A stretch of DNA of 64,000 bases from Clostridium homopropionicum DSM 5847 (GTDB lineage: Bacteria; Bacillota; Clostridia; Clostridiales; Clostridiaceae), in the NCBI RefSeq assembly GCF_001263795.1, contig NZ_LHUR01000012.1:186001-250000 (forward strand). Direction: 5' to 3'. The number at the start of each line of letters is the position of its first letter. Positions within the stretch are counted from its first letter, which is position 1. The notes under the pieces were generated by a model. It was not told the origin of the DNA. It did no database searches and saw nothing but the letters and a program-made list of their open reading frames with translations. This document shows, one piece after another, positions 36,910 through 46,036 of this stretch. A program made the position numbers and the translations under genes.

Positions 36910-37812
36910 TCATATTTTTTGATTTTTTGTATTAACTACTCCTAATACCTTAATGCCGCCTTTAATACACTCAATTGTAACCGGAAAATCTGGTCCCCTT
37001 TCTCCATCTATATCCGTAACAATATCCTCAAAACATTCAATATTAAGCTTATTTGTTTTAAAATATAAAAGACCTTTAACATCTTCTAAATGTTCGCTTT
37101 TTAACATTTTTATAAATAAGGAAATTATATCCTTTAACATTCCAGCCTTAATAATAATTACATCAAGCATTCCATCACATAAGTCTGCTTTATATGCAAG
37201 AGAGAAATTTCCAGCTGTTTGACCGTTAAAAACTAACATTAGATACATATCTCCGTTAAAGTTCACCTCATCAGAACTTACATTTATACTAAGCTTTCTT
37301 AAGTTTGGTATCTGCTCTATTCCCTTTACATAGTAAGCAAGTTTTCCTATAGTATTTTTTAAATTAACATCTGTCTTTTGAGATACATCAGTAAATAATC
37401 CTGTACTTGCAACATTTACAAAATAATTATTATTTATTTTCCCAATATCTATATTCTTTGGCTCACTATTTATTATTTGCTCACAAGCCTTTTCAACATT
37501 TAATGGTATTCCCATAAATTTAGCAAAATCATTTGCAGTCCCTGTAGGAAGTATCGCTATAGGAAGCTCTATTTTAAGTCCTTTCATACAGTTTACAACC
37601 TGGTCTACGGTACCATCTCCTCCTGCAATCAGAATGTACTTATAACTTTCATCTAAATTTGCAAAAGCATCTTCTAATCTGAACTCCTTACTTATTCTAA
37701 AAGGGTCAATATTATATCCATAATTTTGATGGACCATTATTACCTTATCAATATCATTAATTATTGTATTCTCACCTGAAAAAGGATTATATATAAACTT
37801 TACTTTATTCAT
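36910..37812 (-). CDS. diacylglycerol kinase family lipid kinase (YegS/BmrU type)
   Basis: Soluble lipid kinase that phosphorylates diacylglycerol or a related lipid at the membrane face. 300 aa. The ATP-binding GGDGTVDQVVN motif is near 64, followed by LPTGTANDFAKFMGIP near 92. The C-terminal beta domain contains DLCDGMLDV near 218 and DIDGERG near 265, both conserved in DgkB-type enzymes. Recycling of diacylglycerol from lipoteichoic acid synthesis is the usual role; substrate is inferred. Confidence 0.9.
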   Translation of the reverse strand: MNKVKFIYNPFSGENTIINDIDKVIMVHQNYGYNIDPFRISKEFRLEDAFANLDESYKYILIAGGDGTVDQVVNCMKGLKIELPIAILPTGTANDFAKFMGIPLNVEKACEQIINSEPKNIDIGKINNNYFVNVASTGLFTDVSQKTDVNLKNTIGKLAYYVKGIEQIPNLRKLSINVSSDEVNFNGDMYLMLVFNGQTAGNFSLAYKADLCDGMLDVIIIKAGMLKDIISLFIKMLKSEHLEDVKGLLYFKTNKLNIECFEDIVTDIDGERGPDFPVTIECIKGGIKVLGVVNTKNQKI

Positions 37813-37966
37813 ACTATATTTCTCCTCGTTTTTGATATAATATTCTTTTCAGCTTATTATATTTTTATAATTACCTCTTTTAATATAATATTATAGCAAA
37901 ATATATTCAAGTAATAAAAGCTATAAATTGTATCGAATTATTAAAATTTCTATAATATAACAGTAA

Positions 37967-37999
37967 AAAAGTCTATGACAATTAAGTTCATAGACTTTT
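37967..37999 (-). terminator. terminator of the CBS protein gene
   Basis: AAAAGTCTATGA and complement, followed on the minus strand by TTTTTTACTG. Confidence 0.82.
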
Positions 38000-38046
38000 A
38001 ATTAGATTACCTTATTATAATTCTAATTATCTTAAGATAAATTAAT

Positions 38047-38478
38047 TTATTGCATTTTTGGAGTGGCTGGAGTTGATATGCTGCTTAAGGCACTTTCTGC
38101 TTCGTTTGCAAAATTTGGCTCTACAGCCATATCTCCAAGTGCCAAAATGCCAACTACTTTCTTGTTTTCCACTATAGGAAGTCTTCTAATTTGTCTTTCA
38201 CTCATTATTCTTGTTGCATCTTTTATGTCCATATCGGGTGTTCCTACCACTGGATTTGATGTCATTACTTCTCTTACCTTTTGTTGATGAACATTTTCAC
38301 CGGTAGCTGATGATCTTAGAGTGATATCTCTATCAGTTATAATACCTACTACTTCTTCTCCTCTGCATACAGGTATAGAACCTATATTATATTCTTTCAT
38401 CATTTGAGCAGCTCTTTCTACTGAATCTTCTGGGTTAATTGTAGCGACAGTTTTAGTCATAATATTTCTTACTTCCAT
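38047..38478 (-). CDS. CBS-domain pair protein
   Basis: Stand-alone pair of CBS domains, 143 aa. CBS1 (about 1-60) has VRNIMTKTVATINPEDSVERAAQMM and GIITDRDITLRS; CBS2 (about 72-128) has VREVMTSNPVVGTPDMDIKDATRIMSE and GILALGDMA. Such pairs bind AMP, ATP or SAM and act as energy sensors or stress proteins. The ATG at 38478 has AGGAGGTG 6 nt upstream, better than the GTG three codons earlier. Single gene. Confidence 0.9.
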   Translation of the reverse strand: MEVRNIMTKTVATINPEDSVERAAQMMKEYNIGSIPVCRGEEVVGIITDRDITLRSSATGENVHQQKVREVMTSNPVVGTPDMDIKDATRIMSERQIRRLPIVENKKVVGILALGDMAVEPNFANEAESALSSISTPATPKMQ

Positions 38479-38639
38479 TTCAATCACCTCCTGTGTTTAT
38501 TTTTACCCAAAAAAATAATATTATTAAAATATATTTTTCCCTTAAATATTTCTTTAAAATAATATATAATTAGATAATAAGTATCATACTAATTCTGAAC
38601 TTATAATTTTATTGAATATTATTTAGGAGTGATTTTATA

Positions 38640-39152
38640 ATGGCAAAAAGCGCAGTGCCAAATGCTTTTACTTTAGGTAATCTTGCTTGTGGACTTTTAT
38701 CCCTTATTATGACATTTCAAGGAGATTATAAATCAGCCTGTATGTTTATATTATTAGCTGGAATTATGGATAGGTATGACGGTAGAATCGCTAGATTTTT
38801 AGATGCTTCTACAGAACTTGGGAAAGAATTAGACTCCCTTGCTGACTTAGTTTCCTTTGGCGTTGCACCTTCGCTTTTAGTTTTTAATCTATATGATATG
38901 ATGAATTTAGGAATTCTAGGCTATTTGCTTGCGTTATTGTTTCCTTTAGCAGGTGCATACAGATTAGCAAGATATAATTGTACGGAGTTTGAAGGTTCCT
39001 TTATGGGAGTACCAATTACTGTTGCAGGAATGTTTATGTCTCTATACTCTTTCATAACTTTAAAGAATGCTTCAAATATTATGATAACTAGTATACTTAT
39101 AATAGTTTTATCTTATCTTATGATTAGTAAATTAAAGATAAAAAAAGTGTGA
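38640..39152 (+). CDS. pssA: CDP-diacylglycerol-serine O-phosphatidyltransferase
   Basis: Membrane enzyme making phosphatidylserine. 170 aa with about 5-6 helices. The CDP-alcohol phosphotransferase motif D-X2-DG-X2-AR-X8-G-X3-D-X3-D is complete in MDRYDGRIARFLDASTELGKELDSLAD (about 41-67). Sequence around PNAFTLGNLACGLLSL at the N-terminus and LADLVSFGVAPSLL is of the type II (Bacillus-like) serine enzyme. AGGAGTG precedes the ATG. No psd gene is adjacent. Confidence 0.92.
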   Translation: MAKSAVPNAFTLGNLACGLLSLIMTFQGDYKSACMFILLAGIMDRYDGRIARFLDASTELGKELDSLADLVSFGVAPSLLVFNLYDMMNLGILGYLLALLFPLAGAYRLARYNCTEFEGSFMGVPITVAGMFMSLYSFITLKNASNIMITSILIIVLSYLMISKLKIKKV

Positions 39153-39174
39153 CAAATTAATCACACTTTTTTAT
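39139..39174. terminator. bidirectional terminator between pssA and a convergent gene
   Basis: AAAAAAAGTGTGA and TCACACTTTTTT flank a short AATTAA-containing loop, giving T-runs on both strands. It overlaps the ends of both convergent genes. Confidence 0.88.
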
Positions 39175-39500
39175 TCTTTAAAACTTAAATCCTGCTCTAT
39201 TTCTGTGTATACATATTCAACTGAAAGCCTTTCTTTCAATAGCTGAGTTTTAATATCACAGTATTCAGAATAATTACTACTTGAATGCTCTAATACTTCA
39301 ATTACATCATCAATTAAATCGCCAATTTTATCAGCTCTTTTTAAAGCCTCTTTTACATCACTTTTACTTGATAGGGCTATTTTATTTAATTCATCTGCTC
39401 CTCCAATTAATATTCTATATGAATTAACTAATTTTAAGAGTAATTCACTTAAATTATTCAAATCAGAATAGTAAGTCTGAATAACCTTTCTATTTCCCAT
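39171..39500 (-). CDS. hypothetical protein, helical
   Basis: 109 aa, no membrane segment or signal, mostly amphipathic helices (about 8-35 and 48-72 and 80-106) with many Leu, Lys, Glu and Ser; a short coiled coil is plausible. I recognise no family. The ATG has AGGTG upstream, and base use matches the neighbours, so it is probably a real gene. It stands between convergent pssA and the antiporter gene, 52 nt downstream of the latter. Confidence 0.65.
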   Translation of the reverse strand: MGNRKVIQTYYSDLNNLSELLLKLVNSYRILIGGADELNKIALSSKSDVKEALKRADKIGDLIDDVIEVLEHSSSNYSEYCDIKTQLLKERLSVEYVYTEIEQDLSFKE

Positions 39501-39552
39501 GAAATCACCTAAAAGATTAATTTATAATTATTATATTTAGGTTATGCTGATT

Positions 39553-40602
39553 TCATGCTAAATAATAATAACCCATGGTAATCATTAAATAAATAGCAAT
39601 TAAAATTGCCCCTTCTAACCAATAGGTTTTCCCATCTTGAAATACAAAGAAGGACATTGCAATTGCAATTGAACTCATAATAATTTGATAATTACTGAAT
39701 ACAAAGTTCATTTGCATACCTAAAAAATAAGAAGAAATTACAAGTAGAGGTGTTACAAATAAAGCAATTTGAATACTTGACCCTATAGCTATCTCAAGAC
39801 TCATATTCACTTTATTCTTTGTTGCACAGATTATAGCAGAAAAATTTTCACCAATGTTTCCAAGAACGGGAATGAATATTATTCCAATAAACTGCTGAGA
39901 TAAATTATAATTAGTAATTAATTCTTTTACATTGAATACAAGCTTCTCACTAATTAAAAACAGTATTATTGAACATACAATTATTCCTATAATTATCATG
40001 TTCCTTCTCTTCTTACCAGCTTTAGTTATAATTTCTTCCTTTATTTCGCTTATTACAAATAGATTACTGTGTGTATAGAGAGAAAACACAAGACCTAGTA
40101 AATATACCCCTATTAATACAACAGAAATTTTCAAACTTATGTTAAACATTACCTGACTAGAAAGCTTACTATAGTGATTTAAAGATGCTAAGATTACCAT
40201 TGCTGACATTGCTAAAAGCAGCATATTAAAATTTGTTCTTGCGATTAGTCTATTAAATCTTTGTTCTTTGTATCTTATTCCTCCAAAAAAAATTGAAATT
40301 CCAAGAACTAAAAGCATATTACTAATAATAGACCCTACTAAAGCTGATTTAACCATAGATATCATACCATAACTAATTGACCACATACTCATCATTAATT
40401 CTGGAAGATTACCTATTGTTGCTGCTAATAATCCTCCTCTTTTTTCCCCCACGTATTGAGAAAAATCCGATGTAAAATCTCCTAAAAGTATTGCCAGAGG
40501 TATAACTCCAATTGAATACACTATTGTATTAATTAAACTAGAAGAAGTATTAATAAATAAGCTTATTATAGCTATTATTATAAATAAATATTTTTTAATC
40601 AT
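39553..40602 (-). CDS. Ca2+/H+ antiporter, CaCA family
   Basis: Cation exchanger with about 10-11 helices in two inverted halves. 349 aa. The alpha repeats are GGLLAATIGNLPELMMSMWSI near 56-76 and IGIIFIPVLGNIGENFSAII near 238-257, each with the acidic residue (E in PELM, E in GENF) that binds Ca2+; ALEIAIGSSIQIALFVTPLL-type sequence follows. The basic loop TKAGKKRRN separates halves. GGGGG precedes the ATG. Exchange of Ca2+ for H+ is the usual family role. Confidence 0.88.
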   Translation of the reverse strand: MIKKYLFIIIAIISLFINTSSSLINTIVYSIGVIPLAILLGDFTSDFSQYVGEKRGGLLAATIGNLPELMMSMWSISYGMISMVKSALVGSIISNMLLVLGISIFFGGIRYKEQRFNRLIARTNFNMLLLAMSAMVILASLNHYSKLSSQVMFNISLKISVVLIGVYLLGLVFSLYTHSNLFVISEIKEEIITKAGKKRRNMIIIGIIVCSIILFLISEKLVFNVKELITNYNLSQQFIGIIFIPVLGNIGENFSAIICATKNKVNMSLEIAIGSSIQIALFVTPLLVISSYFLGMQMNFVFSNYQIIMSSIAIAMSFFVFQDGKTYWLEGAILIAIYLMITMGYYYLA

Positions 40603-40680
40603 ATAAACCCCCGCATGAAAAATAATATTTTGTCTCCTTCTAGTTTATGGTTAGGGGGTATTAATAGTTACTCGATAAAC

Positions 40681-42339
40681 TTAGTATTTATAGAAACAGC
40701 TGCCTCCAATAAATTCCCTTAATATAGAATTATCTGGTACTAAATCCCCATCTAAATCCTTTATTAAACCTAAAAAACTTCTAAGTCTTAGGGCTTCATA
40801 GTAGACGGGACTATCCTCACTTATTTTTCTAAGCTCAGGTTCTGCATATTTTTTTAATACGCAAAGTTCATAAATTAAGTTGGAATTAAACATCACATCT
40901 GACTCTTCTTGAAAAACAAAAATATTTTTCTCCTCACCTCTTCGTATAGATGGCCACATTTTAAGTGTATCCTCTGCTCTATATCCTCTTGATAAATAAT
41001 CTCTAACTATTCTTCTTATTATTCTTACATCAGTTGTTGATATTCGATTATGATTGTCCAAGTTTAACTGGGTTAGAGCACTTATATAAATTTTAAACTT
41101 ATTTTCCTTTGAAATTGATGGTGTTAACATTTCATTTAAACCGTGTATTCCCTCGATTAACATTATGCCATTTTCAGGAATAATTAATGGCTTTTCATGC
41201 CAGCTTCTGCTGCCAGTAAAAAAATTAAACTGAGGTACTTTTACTTCTTTTCCCTTTAACAAATCTCTTAAGTTATCATTAAATAACTCTAAGTCCAAGG
41301 CATATATAGATTCAAAATCGTAATCTCCATTTTCATCTCTTGGAGTATTTTCCCTATTTAAAAAGTAATCATCCAATGATATAGGCACAGGAATTAAGCC
41401 ATTGGCTCTTAATTGTATAGCTAGCCTCCTTGTAAAGGTAGTTTTACCAGAAGAGGATGGTCCTGCAATTAAAACAACTTTTACTGTCTCTCTGTCCTTT
41501 ATCATATCTGCAATATAAGCAACTTTTTTTTCATGAAGTGCTTCTGCAATTCTAACCATATCAACTATTTCTTTATTAGCTACCTTATGATTTAGTGCTC
41601 CTATATCCTTAATTTGAAGAATTCTAGCCCAGTCTTCAGCCTCTGTGAATATCTTAGCCAATTTTTTTTGCTCGATAAATTCTATTACCTCTTTTGGATT
41701 GTTTTCTTTAGGCGGCATAAGAATAAAACCTGGTGAATAATGCATTAAGTCAAAAACTTTTATAACCCCAGTTGAAAAAGCCATTGGTCCATAAAAATAA
41801 TCATACCTTCCTCCTAGTTCATAAAGCTCAATTTTAGAATCACGCGAATATTTTAAAATTCTGCATTTATCTTCCAATCCGTAGCTTCTAAATATTTCAA
41901 TTGCTTCATCCTTATCCAGTATTACCTTATTTATTTTATAGTCCTTTTCAATTATTTCATTCATTTTATCTTTAATTTTTTCTATATCCTCTTCATTGAG
42001 TTTCGGTTCCTTATATATTTCTCCATAAATACCTTTACTTAAGGTATGCTCAATCTCTAAAATCGCATTTGGAAATAAGTCATATACAGCCTTTATAAAA
42101 ATAAATTGAAGAGTTCTTATATAAGTATTAATTGATATCTTATTTAGATTGCTTACTGGTTCTAAAATACCAGGTTCTTGAATTCTATAGCTAAGCTCTG
42201 TTAATTTCCCATTAAATTTTACAATAAGGGTTTCTTCATACCCTTTTAGTTTATTCTCCTTTATTATTTCATAAATCTTATTCCCTTTTTTAATAAATAG
42301 TTTTTCTCCACTACTTAAAGTTAAAGCTATTCTATCCAT
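40681..42339 (-). CDS. TGS-domain nucleoside kinase (uridine kinase-like)
   Basis: A 552-aa protein with the plan of a threonyl-tRNA synthetase N-terminus joined to a P-loop kinase. TGS-like (about 1-65) and SAD-like (about 75-250) parts precede the kinase (about 280-490). Walker A is LIAGPSSSGKTTF near 290, then PISLDDYFLNRENTPRDENGDYDFES, a uridine kinase-like substrate loop, and LIEGIHGLNE. The synthetase catalytic core and anticodon domain are missing, so it does not charge tRNA. GGAGGG precedes the ATG. Confidence 0.87.
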   Translation of the reverse strand: MDRIALTLSSGEKLFIKKGNKIYEIIKENKLKGYEETLIVKFNGKLTELSYRIQEPGILEPVSNLNKISINTYIRTLQFIFIKAVYDLFPNAILEIEHTLSKGIYGEIYKEPKLNEEDIEKIKDKMNEIIEKDYKINKVILDKDEAIEIFRSYGLEDKCRILKYSRDSKIELYELGGRYDYFYGPMAFSTGVIKVFDLMHYSPGFILMPPKENNPKEVIEFIEQKKLAKIFTEAEDWARILQIKDIGALNHKVANKEIVDMVRIAEALHEKKVAYIADMIKDRETVKVVLIAGPSSSGKTTFTRRLAIQLRANGLIPVPISLDDYFLNRENTPRDENGDYDFESIYALDLELFNDNLRDLLKGKEVKVPQFNFFTGSRSWHEKPLIIPENGIMLIEGIHGLNEMLTPSISKENKFKIYISALTQLNLDNHNRISTTDVRIIRRIVRDYLSRGYRAEDTLKMWPSIRRGEEKNIFVFQEESDVMFNSNLIYELCVLKKYAEPELRKISEDSPVYYEALRLRSFLGLIKDLDGDLVPDNSILREFIGGSCFYKY

Positions 42340-42532
42340 AATATCCCTCCAGGTGTATATTACTAAGATTATAACTTATATCTATCTTTTGAGTAAATAA
42401 AAGCATATATAATATAATAATTTCTTAGATTAAATTTAGTCACAAAATTTTAAATTGTATTTACTTTTAATACACTTATATTTTTTCAATTTCTGATAAT
42501 ACTAACTAATTGAAAGGAGATAGGATAAGTAT

Positions 42533-43231
42533 ATGTTCATTGTAATGATTAGAACAATCATATTATACATTATTGTAGTGTTTATTATGCGACTCATGGG
42601 TAAAAGGCAAATTGGTCAGCTTGAACCTTTTGAACTGGTAATTGCCATTATGATATCTGAACTGGCTTCTCTTCCCATGCAAGACCTTAGAATTCCTATT
42701 ATTCATGGAGTAATTCCAATAGTAACTCTTCTTATTCTTCAGAGTATAATAACTTTTCTTGAGTTAAAAAGCGAAAAAGCTGGATCACTTATAACTGGTA
42801 CCCCAAGTATACTTATTGAGCATGGGAAAATTGATATTAATGAATTAAGAAACCAAAGATTGTGCTTTAATGATTTAATCGAAGAACTGAGATTAGAAGG
42901 CTATTATAATATTTCAGATATAGAATATGCCATACTTGAAACTAGCGGTCAATTATCTATAATGCCAAAGGCATCTGTAGCTCCAGTAACTAAAGAAGAT
43001 TTAAAAATACCCTATACTCAAGAAATCTTACCTATTACTTTAGTGTTGGATGGTAAAATAAATAAAGAAAATTTAAAAGCTATAAATAAAGATATTAGTT
43101 GGTTAAATTCTCAGCTATCTAAAAATGAAATAGATTCTATAGAAAAAGTTTTTCTTGCTCAGATAGATTCTAGAGGAAAATTCTTTTATCAATTGAACAA
43201 TAAGAATAAAAATAATAATAGGAGAAATTGA
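42533..43231 (+). CDS. DUF421 membrane protein (YetF/YrbG/YdfR type)
   Basis: 232 aa with three N-terminal helices (about 4-20, 30-45, 58-78) and a cytoplasmic DUF421 domain. MRLMGKRQIGQLEPFELVIAIMISELASLPMQD (about 19-51) is the family signature, and the C-terminal part has LIEHGKIDINELRNQRLCFNDLIEELRLEGYYNI and ALLETSG-like AILETSGQLSIMPK. Function is not established; some relatives affect spore germination or envelope. It is followed immediately by its usual partner, DUF4363. Confidence 0.9.
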   Translation: MFIVMIRTIILYIIVVFIMRLMGKRQIGQLEPFELVIAIMISELASLPMQDLRIPIIHGVIPIVTLLILQSIITFLELKSEKAGSLITGTPSILIEHGKIDINELRNQRLCFNDLIEELRLEGYYNISDIEYAILETSGQLSIMPKASVAPVTKEDLKIPYTQEILPITLVLDGKINKENLKAINKDISWLNSQLSKNEIDSIEKVFLAQIDSRGKFFYQLNNKNKNNNRRN

Positions 43232-43233
43232 TT

Positions 43234-43614
43234 ATGAGAAATTTAGTAATTTCATTTTTGATATTTATTATTTTAATTATAACTATAGTATTTTCAATCA
43301 ATTTCCTTATTAGCAAAACCAATTACTATTCTGAAAAAGCAAATCAGCTTGAAACTCTAGTTATTCAAGATTCTTGGGATAAGGCTTATGATATTTCTAC
43401 AGACTTTTTAAATGGTTGGGAAAAGGATTCAAAAAAAATATCTATATTCATTAATCATTTCCACATTGATGCAATAAACAACGAAATTTTAAAATTAACT
43501 CAATATATAAAATACCAGGACAAATCAGATGCCCTCGCTATAATTCACGATATAAAATTTTTACTTAAAGTACTTTTAGAAATGGAGAAAGTTACAATTT
43601 CAAATATTTTTTGA
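43234..43614 (+). CDS. DUF4363 family membrane-anchored protein
   Basis: 126 aa with one N-terminal helix (about 3-22) and a helical extracytoplasmic remainder including SWDKAYDISTDFLNGWEKDSKKISIFINHFHIDAINNEI. This pattern matches DUF4363, which is typically encoded beside DUF421 in clostridia. The ATG at 43234 is chosen over the TTG at 43228 because GGAG lies 9 nt before it. It begins 2 nt after the DUF421 stop. Confidence 0.82.
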   Translation: MRNLVISFLIFIILIITIVFSINFLISKTNYYSEKANQLETLVIQDSWDKAYDISTDFLNGWEKDSKKISIFINHFHIDAINNEILKLTQYIKYQDKSDALAIIHDIKFLLKVLLEMEKVTISNIF

Positions 43615-43624
43615 TTCAAGATAT

Positions 43625-43744
43625 AAGAATTTTACGACGTAAAATTCTTAGTGACCAGTAACCAATTCCCAGTAACCAGTTTTATTAATTCTACTGGCAA
43701 CTGGTTACTGGTTACATAAGAAAAATGCACCGCATTTTTCTTAT
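43625..43744. repeat. heptamer inverted-arm element, AGTAACC type
   Basis: Cap AAGAATTTTACG with complement (43625-43649), AGTGACC AGTAACC AATTCCC AGTAACC AGT, core TTTATTAATTCT, ACTGGCA ACTGGTT ACTGGTT AC, then cap AAGAAAAATGC with near-complement (43719-43744). Same orientation, core and caps as 11147, with different heptamer numbers. It lies between the DUF4363 gene and the aldolase promoter. Confidence 0.92.
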
Positions 43745-43770
43745 GTATAGTAAATATACCTATATTAAGT

Positions 43771-43776
43771 TATAAT
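43771..43776 (+). promoter_or_regulatory. -10 box of fba
   Basis: TATAAT 67 nt before the aldolase start, right after the repeat element. No convincing -35 is seen 17 nt upstream, and there is no GGGAC pair like that at cggR and pgk. Confidence 0.4.
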
Positions 43777-43843
43777 ATATAAAGACAAATCACTTTTACG
43801 ATGTATATGAAAAAGTATATTATTTTTGAAAGGTGGAATTAAA

Positions 43844-44770
43844 ATGGCATTAGTAACAACTAAGGAAATGTTTGAAAAAGCTTATAATGGGCATTATGCT
43901 ATTGGAGCTTTTAATATCAATAATATGGAGATTCTTCAAGGCGTAATAGAAGCTGCCAAAGAACTAAAGTCTCCTGTTATAATTCAAGTTTCAAAGGGTG
44001 CATTAACATATGCTGGTCCTAAGTACTTAAAAGCAATGGTTGACGCTGCTGTAGCTGACACTGGAGTAGATGTTGCTCTTCACCTAGACCACGGTCCAGA
44101 TTTAGATACTATTAAATTATGTGTTGAAAGCGGCTTTACTTCTGTAATGTTTGATGGCTCTCATTTTGATTATGAAGAAAATGTAGCTAAAACAAAGGAA
44201 ATAGTTGATTATGCCCATGCACATGGGGTAGTTGTAGAAGCTGAACTCGGAGTTTTAGCTGGAGTTGAAGACGATGTAAAGAGCGATGTTCATATATATA
44301 CTGATCCAGATCAAGCTGTTGACTTCGTTAAAAGAACAGGATGCGATTCTCTAGCAATAGCTATAGGAACAAGTCATGGTGCTTTCAAATTTGAAGGAGA
44401 AGCTAAATTAAGATTTGATATATTAGAAGATATTCAAAATAAATTGCCTGGATTCCCTATTGTTCTTCATGGTGCATCTTCTGTTGATCAAGAGCTAGTT
44501 GCTACTTGTAACAACAATGGTGGTAAAATACCTTCTAAAGCTAAAGGAGTTCCTGAAGAAATGCTTCGCAGGGCATCTTCAATGGCAGTTTGTAAAATAA
44601 ACATGGATACAGACTTAAGACTTGCTATGACTGCTGGAATAAGAAAAGTATTTGGTGAAAAGCCAGCAGAATTTGACCCAAGAAAATACCTAGGTGTTGG
44701 AAGAGATTTAATAAGAAACCTAGTTAAAAGAAAAATTGTAGATGTACTAGGATCTAACGATAAGCTATAA
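43844..44770 (+). CDS. fba: class II fructose-1,6-bisphosphate aldolase
   Basis: Zn2+-dependent cleavage of fructose-1,6-bisphosphate. 308 aa from the ATG at 43844, which has AAGGTGG upstream; the six extra codons of the longer frame run over that site. Metal and catalytic residues lie in ALHLDHGPDLDTIKL (about 80-94), SVMFDGSHFDYEENV (about 101-115), EAELGVLAGVEDDV (about 133-146), AIGTSHGAFKFEG (about 172-184), VLHGASSVD and KINMDTDLRLA. Not in the glycolytic operon and transcribed from its own promoter. Confidence 0.96.
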   Translation: MALVTTKEMFEKAYNGHYAIGAFNINNMEILQGVIEAAKELKSPVIIQVSKGALTYAGPKYLKAMVDAAVADTGVDVALHLDHGPDLDTIKLCVESGFTSVMFDGSHFDYEENVAKTKEIVDYAHAHGVVVEAELGVLAGVEDDVKSDVHIYTDPDQAVDFVKRTGCDSLAIAIGTSHGAFKFEGEAKLRFDILEDIQNKLPGFPIVLHGASSVDQELVATCNNNGGKIPSKAKGVPEEMLRRASSMAVCKINMDTDLRLAMTAGIRKVFGEKPAEFDPRKYLGVGRDLIRNLVKRKIVDVLGSNDKL

Positions 44771-44775
44771 AAAAT

Positions 44776-44889
44776 AGGTTCTAGGTACTGGGTACTAGGA
44801 GTTGTAGTTTTTCATTAGCAAAACATCATTACCTAGTACCTAGCTCCTAGCAACTAGTACCTAATAATTTTATGGGGTAAAATTATTAT
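44776..44889. repeat. heptamer inverted-arm element, CTAGGTA type
   Basis: CTAGGTA CTGGGTA CTAGGAG (44781-44801) faces CCTAGTA CCTAGCT CCTAGCA ACTAGTA CCTAATA (44832-44866). The middle holds GTAGTTTTTCATTAGCAAAA, nearly the same as a module in the element at 12034. It ends with the hairpin AATAATTTTA-TGGGG-TAAAATTATT (44864-44888), which on the plus strand is followed by ATTTTT and may terminate fba. The stop codon of the convergent gene lies in the hairpin. Confidence 0.85.
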
Positions 44890-45923
44890 TTTTCAACATA
44901 ATTAGAAACGTGTTTTATAACCATATTAATGGTACCATCACCATTTCTTATTATTTCAAACTTGCTGTTATCATGATATGTTTCGTTATTTATATATAGA
45001 TCAATATCCTTGTCAATCTTTAATCTTACCCTATTGAACTTCTTTTCTATCCACTCTTTATCAACGGAAATCTTTTCACTGCCCCCCTGTTCTACAAGAT
45101 AATTTACGAAGTTTTCCTTTGCATCATTTTGATTTTTGAACAATTCCTCTGCAACTTCCTTAACATCTATTTCTTCTTCTTCTCTTAATTTTTTCTTTAA
45201 TGTACTTCTTACATTCTCTTGGGCTTCGGCATTCTCCTTTAAATTTACTCTAGTCCACTTTTCTGCAGAATTTATAAAGTTCTTTGTCATATCCCTCTCA
45301 TTATCAAAAACAGTACATCCTAAATAACTTGCTATAAAGTAATTAGAACCATACTCCTCATTATTGCTTCCTTTATTCACTTTATCTATTACCATTAAAT
45401 CAAAGGTATTTTCTTCTCTAATAGGCTTTATAAAAGCACACTTTTGAATTCTTTGACCACTGGTAGGAAGTCCAGTAAATTGCGGAACTATATTTATTCC
45501 AATTTTGTTTTCAATAAATTCTATAGTATGAACATAATTTTTTGTGTAATCCATTTTGATTATTCCAAGTAATGGACCGTATTCCGTAGATATTGAAGCA
45601 AGAACTAAATCACAGGAAGGTATATTTCCTTTTGATCTCATTAGTATAAAAAGTTGTCTTGCAAGCTCTTTAGAAATTTCTAGAAAGTTATTCTCCCCAT
45701 TTAAAAATTCTTGTGATAAATCCTTTACTATATTTCTTTCTTTATTAAACAATGCATATTTTAATTCCTCATCTGCAAGATTCTTTTGAATATGCTTATA
45801 TAAAAATTTATATATCTCTTCATTTAAATCTAATGTATATTCATTTAAAATAGGCTCATCAGAATTGTTATCTAAGATATGTATAACAGCTTCATTAATT
45901 GTTATATCATTTATATATTCCAT
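44886..45923 (-). CDS. nucleoid-associated protein, NdpA/YejK-like (PF04245)
   Basis: 345 aa, soluble, acidic. The N-terminus ITINEAVIHILDNNSDEPILNEYTLDLNEEIYKFLYKHI (about 8-46) and the section IGIIKMDYTKNYVHTIEF near 120 fit the 37-kDa nucleoid-associated protein family as I know it in clostridia. The C-terminal part is helical and charged (LKKKLREEEEIDVKEVAEELFKNQ), ending in a beta segment. GGAGG precedes the ATG. What it does in Firmicutes is not established; DNA association is by family. Confidence 0.72.
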   Translation of the reverse strand: MEYINDITINEAVIHILDNNSDEPILNEYTLDLNEEIYKFLYKHIQKNLADEELKYALFNKERNIVKDLSQEFLNGENNFLEISKELARQLFILMRSKGNIPSCDLVLASISTEYGPLLGIIKMDYTKNYVHTIEFIENKIGINIVPQFTGLPTSGQRIQKCAFIKPIREENTFDLMVIDKVNKGSNNEEYGSNYFIASYLGCTVFDNERDMTKNFINSAEKWTRVNLKENAEAQENVRSTLKKKLREEEEIDVKEVAEELFKNQNDAKENFVNYLVEQGGSEKISVDKEWIEKKFNRVRLKIDKDIDLYINNETYHDNSKFEIIRNGDGTINMVIKHVSNYVEK

Positions 45924-46036
45924 CTAAATTCCTCCAGTAACAAAAATATTAATCCCAAGTTATTATAGCACATATATAATTTACTGGTTAAGTTAATAAT
46001 AATATTAGAACTATAATAATTACGGAGGTTAATTAT

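Noticed and set aside
40681-42339. Threonyl-tRNA synthetase
   Set aside because: TGS and SAD-like N-terminus only; the class II core and anticodon domain are replaced by a P-loop kinase.
43625-43744. CRISPR array
   Set aside because: Units are 7 nt, imperfect, without spacers and arranged in inverted arms. No cas genes are in the window.
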